NCBI GenBank assembly: GCA_021790675.1 | Contig: JAJYGN010000012.1 | Coordinates: forward strand, 1 to 64,000 | From: Actinomycetes bacterium | GTDB taxonomy: Bacteria > Actinomycetota > Acidimicrobiia > Acidimicrobiales > RAAP-2 | Direction of reading: 5' to 3' | DNA: 64,000 nt | Part shown: in pieces, positions 18,971-27,489 of the stretch | Layout of the letters: every line of letters begins with the position of its first letter | How positions within the stretch are numbered: the first letter of the stretch is position 1 | Program-made: the position numbers and the translations under genes | Notes under the pieces: generated by a model | The model's input: only the letters and a program-made list of their open reading frames with translations | Told to the model about the DNA's origin: nothing | Database searches by the model: none

Positions 18971-20005
18971 TCAGCGCCTCACAAGACGACGCAGATAGGA
19001 CCCAAGTCCCACCAATCCGCGTGGCGCCAGCATCATCGTGAGAATGAGCAGCACCCCGAACACGATGCCCTTCAAGTTCGCGCCAAAGGTCGAGGTCGGG
19101 TTAACTCCGGTCACTTTGTTGACGACGGAAACGATGTTGTCCGAGTACGAGTAGATCAGTCCACCGATTACGGCGCCGCTTAGCGTGCCGATGCCCCCCA
19201 GGACCATGAGGGTCAAGAGAAGGATCGACAACGTAAGTCCGTAGGTCTGCGGCGTCACGCTACCCGAGAGCAGCGTCATCATCGATCCGCCGAGCCCCGC
19301 ATAGGCCGCCGAGATCACGAAGGCCAGCGTGCGGGTGCGTTGGAGGTTGACGCCCACCAGCTCGGCCGCCACCTCGTTGTCGCGCACCAGGCGCAGCGCG
19401 CGGCCCGTGCGCGAGCGAAAGAGGTTCGCCATGAAGAAGAACGCCACGGCCGCCACGACGATGGCTACGTCGGCGGGCCACTGCGCGTTCGCCTTGACTA
19501 ACGCGTCCGAGCCGGAAAAGAGGTTCGCGAACCACGACGGCGCGTTCAAGAAGTTGATGAAGAGACCACCCGATCCCCCCGTGAGCGAGCGTGAATCGAT
19601 GGCCAAGGGCGCCACCGCGAAGGAGAACGCGAGGGTCATGCCGGCCAGGTAGGGACCGCGCAGTCGCGTCGCCGGCAACGCCAGCACGAGTCCGCTCACG
19701 CCTCCCAATACGGTCGAGAGGAACAGCGACCAGATGATCGGACTGGTCGTGTGGTGGTTCGCCCAGATGGCGGTCGTGTAGGCCCCGATCGCCATGAATC
19801 CCGCGTTGCCCAGCGAGACCTGGCCACTCCAGCCGATCAACCAGCTCAACCCGAGGATCACGATCGACATCGCCGCTCCCCCGGCCAGCTTCGAGTCGTC
19901 AAGGGGCGTCAGCACGAAGGTGACGGCGAGCGCCAGCGCGCACAGCACCACAGACGCGACCAGCCGGAAACTGGTGGGATAGCGCTGAGAGAGCGAGCGG
20001 ACCAT
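18971..20005 (-). CDS. Branched-chain amino acid ABC transporter permease (LivM-type)
   Basis: Polytopic; SGQVSLGNAGFMAIGAYT motif. Confidence 0.9.
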   Translation of the reverse strand: MVRSLSQRYPTSFRLVASVVLCALALAVTFVLTPLDDSKLAGGAAMSIVILGLSWLIGWSGQVSLGNAGFMAIGAYTTAIWANHHTTSPIIWSLFLSTVLGGVSGLVLALPATRLRGPYLAGMTLAFSFAVAPLAIDSRSLTGGSGGLFINFLNAPSWFANLFSGSDALVKANAQWPADVAIVVAAVAFFFMANLFRSRTGRALRLVRDNEVAAELVGVNLQRTRTLAFVISAAYAGLGGSMMTLLSGSVTPQTYGLTLSILLLTLMVLGGIGTLSGAVIGGLIYSYSDNIVSVVNKVTGVNPTSTFGANLKGIVFGVLLILTMMLAPRGLVGLGSYLRRLVRR

Positions 20006-20010
20006 TCTCG

Positions 20011-20904
20011 TCAGACCCTGCGCGACACGTGCTTGGTGAAGAGGCCCTGGGGTCGCAGTGACAGTCCGATCACCAGCACGATGACCCCCGAAAGCGGCGC
20101 GATGCTGGTGGACCAGAAGTCGAGGATGAACTGCTCAGTCAGGCCGATCGCCAGCCCGGCGACGATGGCGCCGAGGGGCGACTCCAAACCGCCCACAGCC
20201 GCCGCGATGAAGGCTGAGACAAAGATCCCGTCCATGTTGGTGGGCGCCAGGACCTGGCCGGTCGAGACGACGACCGCGGCCAACGTGCCCACGCCGGTCG
20301 AGAGGATCCAGCCCAAGGTGAGAAGGCGCCCCACGCGCACGCCGAGCAGCCGTGACACCTCGGGCGCCAGGGCCGCCGCTCGCATCTGCAGTCCGAGGTT
20401 CGTACGACGAAAGAGCAGGGCGATGGCGATCACCACGGCCGCGACCACCGCGACCTCGTAGAAGATGAACGGCGAGACCAAGATGGTGTGGCCCGCCGAC
20501 TGGTAGTAGATCTGTGAGAACGGCGAGGGCAGCATCGTGATGTTGGTCGTCCAGATCGAGGCGATCACGGCCTCGATCACGCCGAGAAATCCGATCATGA
20601 CCACGATGGGATTGATCTCGGGCTTGCCGTAGAGGGGACGGATCAAGACCCTTTCGGTGACGCCGCCCAGGACCATGCCCGTGACGACGGACAGCACGAG
20701 GCAGAGCCAGTAGTTCAATCCGTGAAAGACCAAGTTCATCCCCACGAAGGTCGCGAACATTCCCATCGCGCCCTGGGCGAAGTTCAAGACGTGGGTGGAC
20801 TGCCAGATGATCACCAGACTCAGTGCGATCAGGGCCACGACCGCCCCGGTGGCCAAGCCGCCGAAGATGTCGGTCATCACACGTGAGGCGAGGAACGTTC
20901 CCAT
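20011..20904 (-). CDS. Branched-chain amino acid ABC transporter permease (LivH-type)
   Basis: GLATGAVVALIALSLVIIWQSTHVLNFAQGAMGMF; start at 20904. Confidence 0.9.
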   Translation of the reverse strand: MGTFLASRVMTDIFGGLATGAVVALIALSLVIIWQSTHVLNFAQGAMGMFATFVGMNLVFHGLNYWLCLVLSVVTGMVLGGVTERVLIRPLYGKPEINPIVVMIGFLGVIEAVIASIWTTNITMLPSPFSQIYYQSAGHTILVSPFIFYEVAVVAAVVIAIALLFRRTNLGLQMRAAALAPEVSRLLGVRVGRLLTLGWILSTGVGTLAAVVVSTGQVLAPTNMDGIFVSAFIAAAVGGLESPLGAIVAGLAIGLTEQFILDFWSTSIAPLSGVIVLVIGLSLRPQGLFTKHVSRRV

Positions 20905-21611
20905 CAGGTCACCAGTCCCAGGTAGTAGCGACGCAAGCTCTCGTCGGCGGCGACTTCCCCGGCAGTGCCAAAGGCCGCGACCCGGCCGATGTGTAACACC
21001 ACGGCGTCGTGGGCGATGCGCAGTGCGCTCTTGGCGTTCTGCTCGACCAGGATCACCGTGAGGTCCTCGGAGGTGCACAGTTCACTGATCGTGCGCATCA
21101 TGTCCGCGGTCACCTGAGGGGCCAGACCGAGGGAGGGCTCGTCGAGTAACAAGACGCTGGGGCGTGCGATCAGCGCACGGGCCATGGCGAGCATCTGTCG
21201 CTCGCCCCCCGACAGCGTGGCGGCGTAGTTACGCCGGCGCGACTCGAGCGCGGGAAACTGCGTGAACTGGCGCGCGATGCCCTCAGCGAGGTCCACCTTG
21301 CTCGCCAGAGCTCCCAGGCGCAAGTTCTCCTCGACGGTCAACTCTTCAATCACTCCGCGACCCTCTGGCACGTGTGCCACGCCGCGTCGAGCGATGTCCT
21401 CGGTGGCGGTTCCGACCAAGTCAAACTCACCCAATCGAATCGAGCCCTGCCGGGGCTTCACGAGACCGGAGATCGTGCGCAGCAGCGTCGTCTTGCCCGC
21501 GCCGTTGGCCCCGATGACGGTCGTGATCTTGCCGGTGGGCGCCTCGAAAGTGACGTCTCGCAGCGCAGTCACCGCGCCATAGCTGACGCTCAGGTTCTCG
21601 ACGCGGATCAC
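20904..21611 (-). CDS. ABC transporter ATP-binding protein (LivF-type)
   Basis: GANGAGKTT Walker A, LSGGERQ signature, LLLDEPSLGL Walker B. Confidence 0.93.
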   Translation of the reverse strand: MIRVENLSVSYGAVTALRDVTFEAPTGKITTVIGANGAGKTTLLRTISGLVKPRQGSIRLGEFDLVGTATEDIARRGVAHVPEGRGVIEELTVEENLRLGALASKVDLAEGIARQFTQFPALESRRRNYAATLSGGERQMLAMARALIARPSVLLLDEPSLGLAPQVTADMMRTISELCTSEDLTVILVEQNAKSALRIAHDAVVLHIGRVAAFGTAGEVAADESLRRYYLGLVT

Positions 21612-22384
21612 TCGTCCACCCCGAGGTAGGCGGCCAGAACCGTCTCGTCGTGGCTGATCTCCCCGGGCGAGCCCGCGGCGATCACCTGGCCAAAGTTGAG
21701 TACCACCAAGCGATGCACCAGGGGCATGACGAAGTCCATGTTGTGCTCGACTAGCAGCACGCTCGTCGTGGAGCCGAGTTCGACAATCACGCGGGCAAAC
21801 TCCTCGAGTTCGTTCTCGTCAAGCCCCGACGCGGGCTCGTCAAGCAGCAGCAGGCTCGGCTGGACCATCAGGGCGCGCGCGACGGCGACCTTCTTCGCGA
21901 TGCCGTAGGGGATCTCCCCCGGTAGCGACGCCGCGTAGCCGGCGACGCCCAGACGCTCCAGGTTTGAGAGGGCCTCGGCACGCAACGCGCGCTCGCCTCG
22001 AGAGGAGCGCGGCAGACCCAGCGCTCCCCAGAGCACTCCACCGCCCGGGCGGCTCTGGGCGCCGGCCATCACGTTCTCGAGGACGGTCAACCGCTCGAAG
22101 AGGCCCACCCCCTGGAGTGTGCGGGCGATGCCGGCGTGGGCCAGCTGATGGGGGCGAAGATCACTGCGACCCAAGTGCGGAAAGCGCACGGAGCCACTCT
22201 GGGGACGCAGGAATCCGCAGACCACGTTGAACGCGGTGGTCTTGCCGGCCCCGTTTGGCCCGATGAGTCCCACGATCTCGTTGGCGGCCACGTTGAAGGA
22301 GACGTCGCTGAGCGCGTAGAGCCCACCGAAGTGGACGGAAACGTTCTCCACACTCAAGGTGAGTGCCCCCGTCGGCAACGTCAT
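21608..22384 (-). CDS. ABC transporter ATP-binding protein (LivG-type)
   Basis: GPNGAGKTT, LLLDEPASGL. Confidence 0.92.
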   Translation of the reverse strand: MTLPTGALTLSVENVSVHFGGLYALSDVSFNVAANEIVGLIGPNGAGKTTAFNVVCGFLRPQSGSVRFPHLGRSDLRPHQLAHAGIARTLQGVGLFERLTVLENVMAGAQSRPGGGVLWGALGLPRSSRGERALRAEALSNLERLGVAGYAASLPGEIPYGIAKKVAVARALMVQPSLLLLDEPASGLDENELEEFARVIVELGSTTSVLLVEHNMDFVMPLVHRLVVLNFGQVIAAGSPGEISHDETVLAAYLGVDE

Positions 22385-22426
22385 AAGTGTCCAACATATC
22401 TCCCGGGCCCATCCACCCGGGGATCT

Positions 22427-22633
22427 CTAGGTCTCCAGGAGATGAACGTCGCTCGCCTCGTCGTGTCCGCGCTGGCCGACAGACCGGGTCGCGCCGACGC
22501 GAACGCCCACGTTGATGTGGCGTCCGCCTCCGCGAATGCTCACGCAATGGAAGAAGTATGTCTCACCGTCGTCGGCGGCCAGCAGCCCCCAGCCCGCGTG
22601 CTCGTCGAAGTCGGCGATAACGCCCTCGATCAC
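22427..22633 (-). CDS. Divergent cold-shock-domain protein
   Basis: GVIADFDEHAGWGLLAADDGETYFFHCVSI resembles a CSD fold; 4-nt overlap with ribH stop. Confidence 0.65.
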   Translation of the reverse strand: MIEGVIADFDEHAGWGLLAADDGETYFFHCVSIRGGGRHINVGVRVGATRSVGQRGHDEASDVHLLET

Positions 22634-23169
22634 GAGCGCGACGAGAGTTGGTCGACCAACGAGATCATCTCGAGCGCGGTAAGCGCCGCCTCGCGGCCCT
22701 TGTTGGTGTGGTCCGGCAGCGAGCGCACGAGGGCCTGATCGAGGTTCTCAGTGGTGAGCACGCCAAACACCACAGGCACGCCCGTGGCGAGCTGGACGTC
22801 CTGGATACCGCGCGCGCACTCCCCCGCGACCAGGTCGTAGTGCCCGGTGTCGCCGCGGATCACGGCGCCCAGCGTGATGACCGCATCGACGCGACGCGTC
22901 GCGCCGATCATCGCCTGGGCGAGGAGCGGGATTTCGAACGCGCCCGGCGCCCAGGCGAGAACCACATCGCGGCGCTCCACGCCGGCCTCGGCGAGGGCTC
23001 CGAGCGCTCCCTCGAGAAGGCGAAGGGTGATCGCGCCGTTGAAGCGTCCCGCGGCGACGCCGATGCGCCGGCCGCGACCGTCCTGGCTGGCCGTGAGTGA
23101 GGTACCGACCCGCTGGGCGACCTCGGCGATGGCCTCCGGGTCGATCTCGGTGCTAGCGGTCTTCTTCAT
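22630..23169 (-). CDS. ribH: 6,7-dimethyl-8-ribityllumazine synthase
   Basis: AAGRFNGAI, WAPGAFEIPLLAQ, GAVIRGDTGHYD. Confidence 0.95.
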   Translation of the reverse strand: MKKTASTEIDPEAIAEVAQRVGTSLTASQDGRGRRIGVAAGRFNGAITLRLLEGALGALAEAGVERRDVVLAWAPGAFEIPLLAQAMIGATRRVDAVITLGAVIRGDTGHYDLVAGECARGIQDVQLATGVPVVFGVLTTENLDQALVRSLPDHTNKGREAALTALEMISLVDQLSSRS

Positions 23170-24376
23170 CCAAGCCCTCCAGCAAGTGACCGAGCCGTTC
23201 ACGCTTCGTGCGCAGATAGTCGATGTTGAACTCCGTCGGCTTGCTCTCGATCGGAACGCGCTCGACGATGTTGAGGCCGAATCCTTCCAACCCCCCGTAC
23301 TTGGAGGGGTTGTTGGTCATCAGGCGCATGTTGGTCACCCCGAGGTCCACCAGGATCTGAGAACCGATGCCGTATTCGCGCGAGTCCACCGGCAGCCCAA
23401 GTTCGAGGTTCGCGTCAACGGTGTCCTTGCCCTCCTCTTGGAGGGCGTACGCACGAATCTTGTGGCCCAGGCCAATGCCGCGCCCCTCGTGGCCGCGCAG
23501 GTACACGACGATGCCCGCGCCCTCTGCGGCGATCTTGGCGAGAGCCGTGTGCAGCTGGGGCCCGCAGTCACAGCGCAGTGAGCCCATCACGTCGCCGGTC
23601 AGGCATTCGGAGTGAACGCGAACCAGCACGTCCTTGCCGTCGGTGATATCGCCGTAGACCAGGGCCAGGTGCTGCTCGCCGTCGAGCACGTTCTCAAAGA
23701 CGTAGGCCTGGAAGGGGCCGTGCTCGGTGGGCAGCGTCGCCTCCGCGACGCGGCGCACCAGTTTCTCGTGGTGGCGCCGGTAGCGGATCAGGTCGGCGAT
23801 CGTCACCAGGGGCAAACCGTGCGTCGCCGCGAAGACCTCGAGCTCGGGCAGGCGGGCCATGTCAGACTTGTCGGCCGAGACGATCTCACAGAGCACCCCC
23901 GAGGGGTACTTACCGGCCAGTCGGCACAGATCGACGGTGGCCTCAGTGTGACCAGCGCGCTTCAAGACCCCGCCCTGGCGATAGCGCAGCGGGAAGATGT
24001 GCCCCGGACGACTGAGATCGCTGGGCCGCGTCGCCGGGTCGATGAGGGCGCGTACGGTCGCCGCGCGGTCACCGGCCGAGATCCCCGTCGTCGTTCCGTG
24101 GCGGTAGTCGACGGTCACCGTAAAGGCCGTGCGCTGGGCCTCGGTGTTGGCCACCACCATGAGAGGCAGGTCGAGCTCGTCGGCGCGCGCGGATTCGAGC
24201 GGCACGCAAAAGACTCCCGAGGTGTGCTCGAGGAAGAACGCCATCGACTCCGCCGTCACGTCTTCGGCGGCCATGATCAGGTCGCCCTCGTTCTCGCGGT
24301 CCTCGTCGTCGACGACCACGACCATGCCGCCGGCGCGCAGTGCCGCCACCGCCTCTTCAATGCTTGAGAGCGCCAT
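23153..24376 (-). CDS. ribBA: Bifunctional DHBP synthase / GTP cyclohydrolase II
   Basis: VVDDEDRENEGDLI, HTEATVDL, RVHSECLTGDVMGSLRCDCGPQL. Confidence 0.96.
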   Translation of the reverse strand: MALSSIEEAVAALRAGGMVVVVDDEDRENEGDLIMAAEDVTAESMAFFLEHTSGVFCVPLESARADELDLPLMVVANTEAQRTAFTVTVDYRHGTTTGISAGDRAATVRALIDPATRPSDLSRPGHIFPLRYRQGGVLKRAGHTEATVDLCRLAGKYPSGVLCEIVSADKSDMARLPELEVFAATHGLPLVTIADLIRYRRHHEKLVRRVAEATLPTEHGPFQAYVFENVLDGEQHLALVYGDITDGKDVLVRVHSECLTGDVMGSLRCDCGPQLHTALAKIAAEGAGIVVYLRGHEGRGIGLGHKIRAYALQEEGKDTVDANLELGLPVDSREYGIGSQILVDLGVTNMRLMTNNPSKYGGLEGFGLNIVERVPIESKPTEFNIDYLRTKRERLGHLLEGLDEEDR

Positions 24377-25356
24377 CAGACCTCCACGTCCAGACGTACA
24401 TCTTCGCCGATTCGACGGACCCCCACCACCCGACCGCGCCGCAGCGCACCGATAGTCGGCGTCGACAGGTTCGTCAGCGCCGCTCGCGTACCCCGCGCGC
24501 CGGCCACGGCCGGCGCGACGTACCACGCCAGGCGGTTGACGAGTCCGGCCTCAATGAAGGAGCTCGTGACCGCGGCACCACCCTCGACGAGCACTTGGAG
24601 GACGCCGCGCGCGCCAAGGTCGTCTAAGAGGTCCCCGAGGTCGCCGGTGTACTCCAGGCAGGGGCGCACCCGCGCGCGCGGTGGCGCCTCACCCAGCACG
24701 ACACGCAGCGGCTCGAGCACGCGGTCGTTGACGCGCGCGGTCAGACGTGGGTCGTCGAGGCGCACCGTGGTCGCGCCGACGATGATCGCCTGGCTCTGGG
24801 CTCGCAGCTCGTGTGCGTCGGCTCGGGCGGCCTCGCCGGTGATCCATTGACTGGTGCCGTCGGCCATCGCGGTGACGCCGTCGAGCGTGGCGGCGACCTT
24901 GGCCACCACGTAGGGCCGGCCGGTGCGCCGGTGCCACAGGTAGGGCGCCAGCTGCTCTGTGACGAGTACTGCGCCGACGCCGACACTGACCTCGAGGCCG
25001 GCGTCGCGCAGGTGCGCGATGCCGCGACCGGCGACCTTTTCATCAGGATCGACGATACCCACGACCACGCGAGCGACTCCCGCGGCCAGGATCGCCTCGG
25101 TGCACGCGCCGGTACGCCCCACGTGATCACAGGGTTCCAGGGTGACGACCAGCGTGGCGCCGCGGGCGCGCTCACCGGCGAGCGCCAGCGCCTCCACCTC
25201 GGCGTGAGAGTGTCCGGGAGCCTGTGTGGCCCCTTCGGCGACCACCGTGCCGTTCTCGACGACGAGAGCCCCGACCCAGGGGTTGGGCGGCGCCACGAGG
25301 CGCGCACGCGAGGCGACCACGACGGCACGGGCCATCAGTTCCTCGTCGTGGCTCAT
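24376..25356 (-). CDS. ribD: Riboflavin biosynthesis deaminase/reductase
   Basis: GHSHAEVEAL, TLEPCDHVGRTGACTEAI zinc deaminase motif, reductase domain. Confidence 0.93.
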   Translation of the reverse strand: MSHDEELMARAVVVASRARLVAPPNPWVGALVVENGTVVAEGATQAPGHSHAEVEALALAGERARGATLVVTLEPCDHVGRTGACTEAILAAGVARVVVGIVDPDEKVAGRGIAHLRDAGLEVSVGVGAVLVTEQLAPYLWHRRTGRPYVVAKVAATLDGVTAMADGTSQWITGEAARADAHELRAQSQAIIVGATTVRLDDPRLTARVNDRVLEPLRVVLGEAPPRARVRPCLEYTGDLGDLLDDLGARGVLQVLVEGGAAVTSSFIEAGLVNRLAWYVAPAVAGARGTRAALTNLSTPTIGALRRGRVVGVRRIGEDVRLDVEV

Positions 25357-26036
25357 CTCCCCCCCGCGGCGGCGCGCAGGTCACGCGCCGCGCCGAGCGG
25401 ATCGGTCCGGTTAAAGATCGCCGATCCGGCCACGAGGACGTTGGCCCCGGCGGCCACGGCGATCGGCGCGGTGCGCTCATCGATCCCGCCGTCGACCTCG
25501 ATGTCGAGCGCGAGCGAGCGCTCGGTGACAACGCGGCGCGCCGTGCGTACCTTGTCCATCACGTCGGCGATGAAGGACTGCCCGCCAAAGCCAGGAAAGA
25601 CAGTCATCAGGAGCAACAAGTCGATGTCGGCGAGGAAGGGCTCAACGGCTGCAAAGTCAGTATCGGGATTGGCGGCGAGTCCCACCCGCAGGTCCAACTC
25701 GCGAGCCTGAGCGATCAGGGCCGCGGTGTCGCCCACCTCAACGTGCACGGTGCAGCCGTCAGCGCCCGCGTCGGCGAAGGCGCCTAGGTAGCGGCCGGGC
25801 TCACTGAGCATCAGGTGACAGTCGAAGTACCGGGTGCTGTAGCGACGCAGGGACTTCACGACCGGCGGCCCGATGGAAACGTTGGGCACGAAGTGGCCGT
25901 CCATCACGTCCACGTGGAGCCAGTCGGTCTCCTCGTCGATCTCGGCCACCGCGTTCGCCAGCGAGCCGAAGTCGGCCGCGAGGATCGACGGAGCGATCCT
26001 CAATGCACCCACGGGGCCCGCGTCCAGTGCCGTCAC
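25353..26036 (-). CDS. rpe: Ribulose-phosphate 3-epimerase
   Basis: IAPSILAADFGSL, HVDVMDGHFVPN, MTVFPGFGGQSF. Confidence 0.96.
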   Translation of the reverse strand: MTALDAGPVGALRIAPSILAADFGSLANAVAEIDEETDWLHVDVMDGHFVPNVSIGPPVVKSLRRYSTRYFDCHLMLSEPGRYLGAFADAGADGCTVHVEVGDTAALIAQARELDLRVGLAANPDTDFAAVEPFLADIDLLLLMTVFPGFGGQSFIADVMDKVRTARRVVTERSLALDIEVDGGIDERTAPIAVAAGANVLVAGSAIFNRTDPLGAARDLRAAAGGR

Positions 26037-26944
26037 GCGCCCGAGCCTACCGGGCCATCAGGCGTGATGGGCCCTTCCCAGCGAAGGGGCTCGACCAGGC
26101 GCGCACCCGCCCACCAGGCGGCGCTCGTCATCACGCGCCCCCCGTCGGGTTGAACGACCTCGAGCACGAGGGTCCCGTCGACAAAGCCGAGCGAGACCGC
26201 GCGAGCCACGCCGACCGTACCCGGAGAAAGTGCCGCGTCGACGTCACCGGCGTGCGCGCGAAGGATCCGCAGCCGTCGCCCCCCGATCGTGACGCGGCTC
26301 GCCTCGAGACGAGCCACGCGCGCGGCCTGGGCCACGCCCATCGTGGGCGCGAGGGCGAAGTCGGTCGCGCTGAGTTTGCGCGCGTAGGTGGCCTCGCCGA
26401 CCTGGGGGCGCGGGTGCTCGAGCAGCAACACACTGGACAACACCTCGATCAGCAGGTTCGCCCCCACGTCGGCGAGCTCGAGAGTGAGTTCACTCAGCGT
26501 CTTGTCGGCGATCGGCACGCGCGCCTCGGCGTGGATCGGGCCGGTGTCGAGGCTCGCCTCGAGAGAGATCACGTCGACGCCGGTCTCGTCGTCTCCCGCG
26601 AGGATCGCGCGCGCCACCGGGGCGGCGCCGCGCCAGCGCGGCAGGAGAGAGAAGTGCACGTTAAGCATCGGTACTTCAGCCAACAGGTCGGCCGGGATAA
26701 GGGCCCCGTAGGCGACGACCACGCCTCGCTCGACGTGCGCGTCGCGCACGGCCGCGAGGTCGTCGGTGACGGACAGTCCCAACTCCAGCGCCGCGCGCTT
26801 GACGGGACTGGCGACCAGGGCGCCCCCGCGTCCGCGACGTCGGTCGGCTCTCGTGACCACGAGAGCCACCTCGTGCCCCGCCTCCACGAGCGCGCGCAGC
26901 GAAGCCACCGCAGCCTCGGGCGTGCCGAGGAAGGCGAGGCGCAC
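26033..26944 (-). CDS. fmt: Methionyl-tRNA formyltransferase
   Basis: MRLAFLGTPEAAVASL, LNVHFSLLPRWRGAAPV. Confidence 0.95.
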   Translation of the reverse strand: MRLAFLGTPEAAVASLRALVEAGHEVALVVTRADRRRGRGGALVASPVKRAALELGLSVTDDLAAVRDAHVERGVVVAYGALIPADLLAEVPMLNVHFSLLPRWRGAAPVARAILAGDDETGVDVISLEASLDTGPIHAEARVPIADKTLSELTLELADVGANLLIEVLSSVLLLEHPRPQVGEATYARKLSATDFALAPTMGVAQAARVARLEASRVTIGGRRLRILRAHAGDVDAALSPGTVGVARAVSLGFVDGTLVLEVVQPDGGRVMTSAAWWAGARLVEPLRWEGPITPDGPVGSGA

Positions 26945-27477
26945 TATTCGCCCAGGAGTTGCGCGAGCCCGTCAGGATCGCCGGGGGCCAAGGAGAGTCG
27001 CTGGCGACGCAGCAGCCTCTTCGCGTCACGACGCTGGTCGGGATCGAGGCGTTCGACGAGCAAGATGCCGTTCAGGTGGTCCATCTCGTGCTGGAAGATA
27101 CGACCCTCGAACTCGTCGGTCTCGACGCTGATCTCATTGCCGTCGATGTCGAAGCCTACGAGGTGGATCGCGTTGGGTCGGGTGATCTCCCAGGTGAGTC
27201 CGGGCACCGACAGGCACCCCTCTTCGTAAGTCCACTCACCGTCGGACTCGACGATGACGGGATTGATCACGATGACCGGTCCGTCGCCCTTGTCGTAGAC
27301 GAAAAGGCGCTTTTGCACCCCGATCTGGTTGGCGGCCAGTCCCACGCCCGGCGCCTCGTACATCGTCTCGATCATGGTCTCGGCGAGCGCCGCGATGCGC
27401 CCGTCGATGTTCTCCACCTCGGTCGTGACCTCATTGAGGACGGGGTCGCCGTAGACGCGAATGGGCAATGTCACCAC
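26944..27477 (-). CDS. def: Peptide deformylase
   Basis: GVGLAANQIG, EEGCLSVPG, FQHEMDHLNGIL. Confidence 0.97.
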   Translation of the reverse strand: MVTLPIRVYGDPVLNEVTTEVENIDGRIAALAETMIETMYEAPGVGLAANQIGVQKRLFVYDKGDGPVIVINPVIVESDGEWTYEEGCLSVPGLTWEITRPNAIHLVGFDIDGNEISVETDEFEGRIFQHEMDHLNGILLVERLDPDQRRDAKRLLRRQRLSLAPGDPDGLAQLLGE

Positions 27478-27489
27478 TCCACGCTACCG

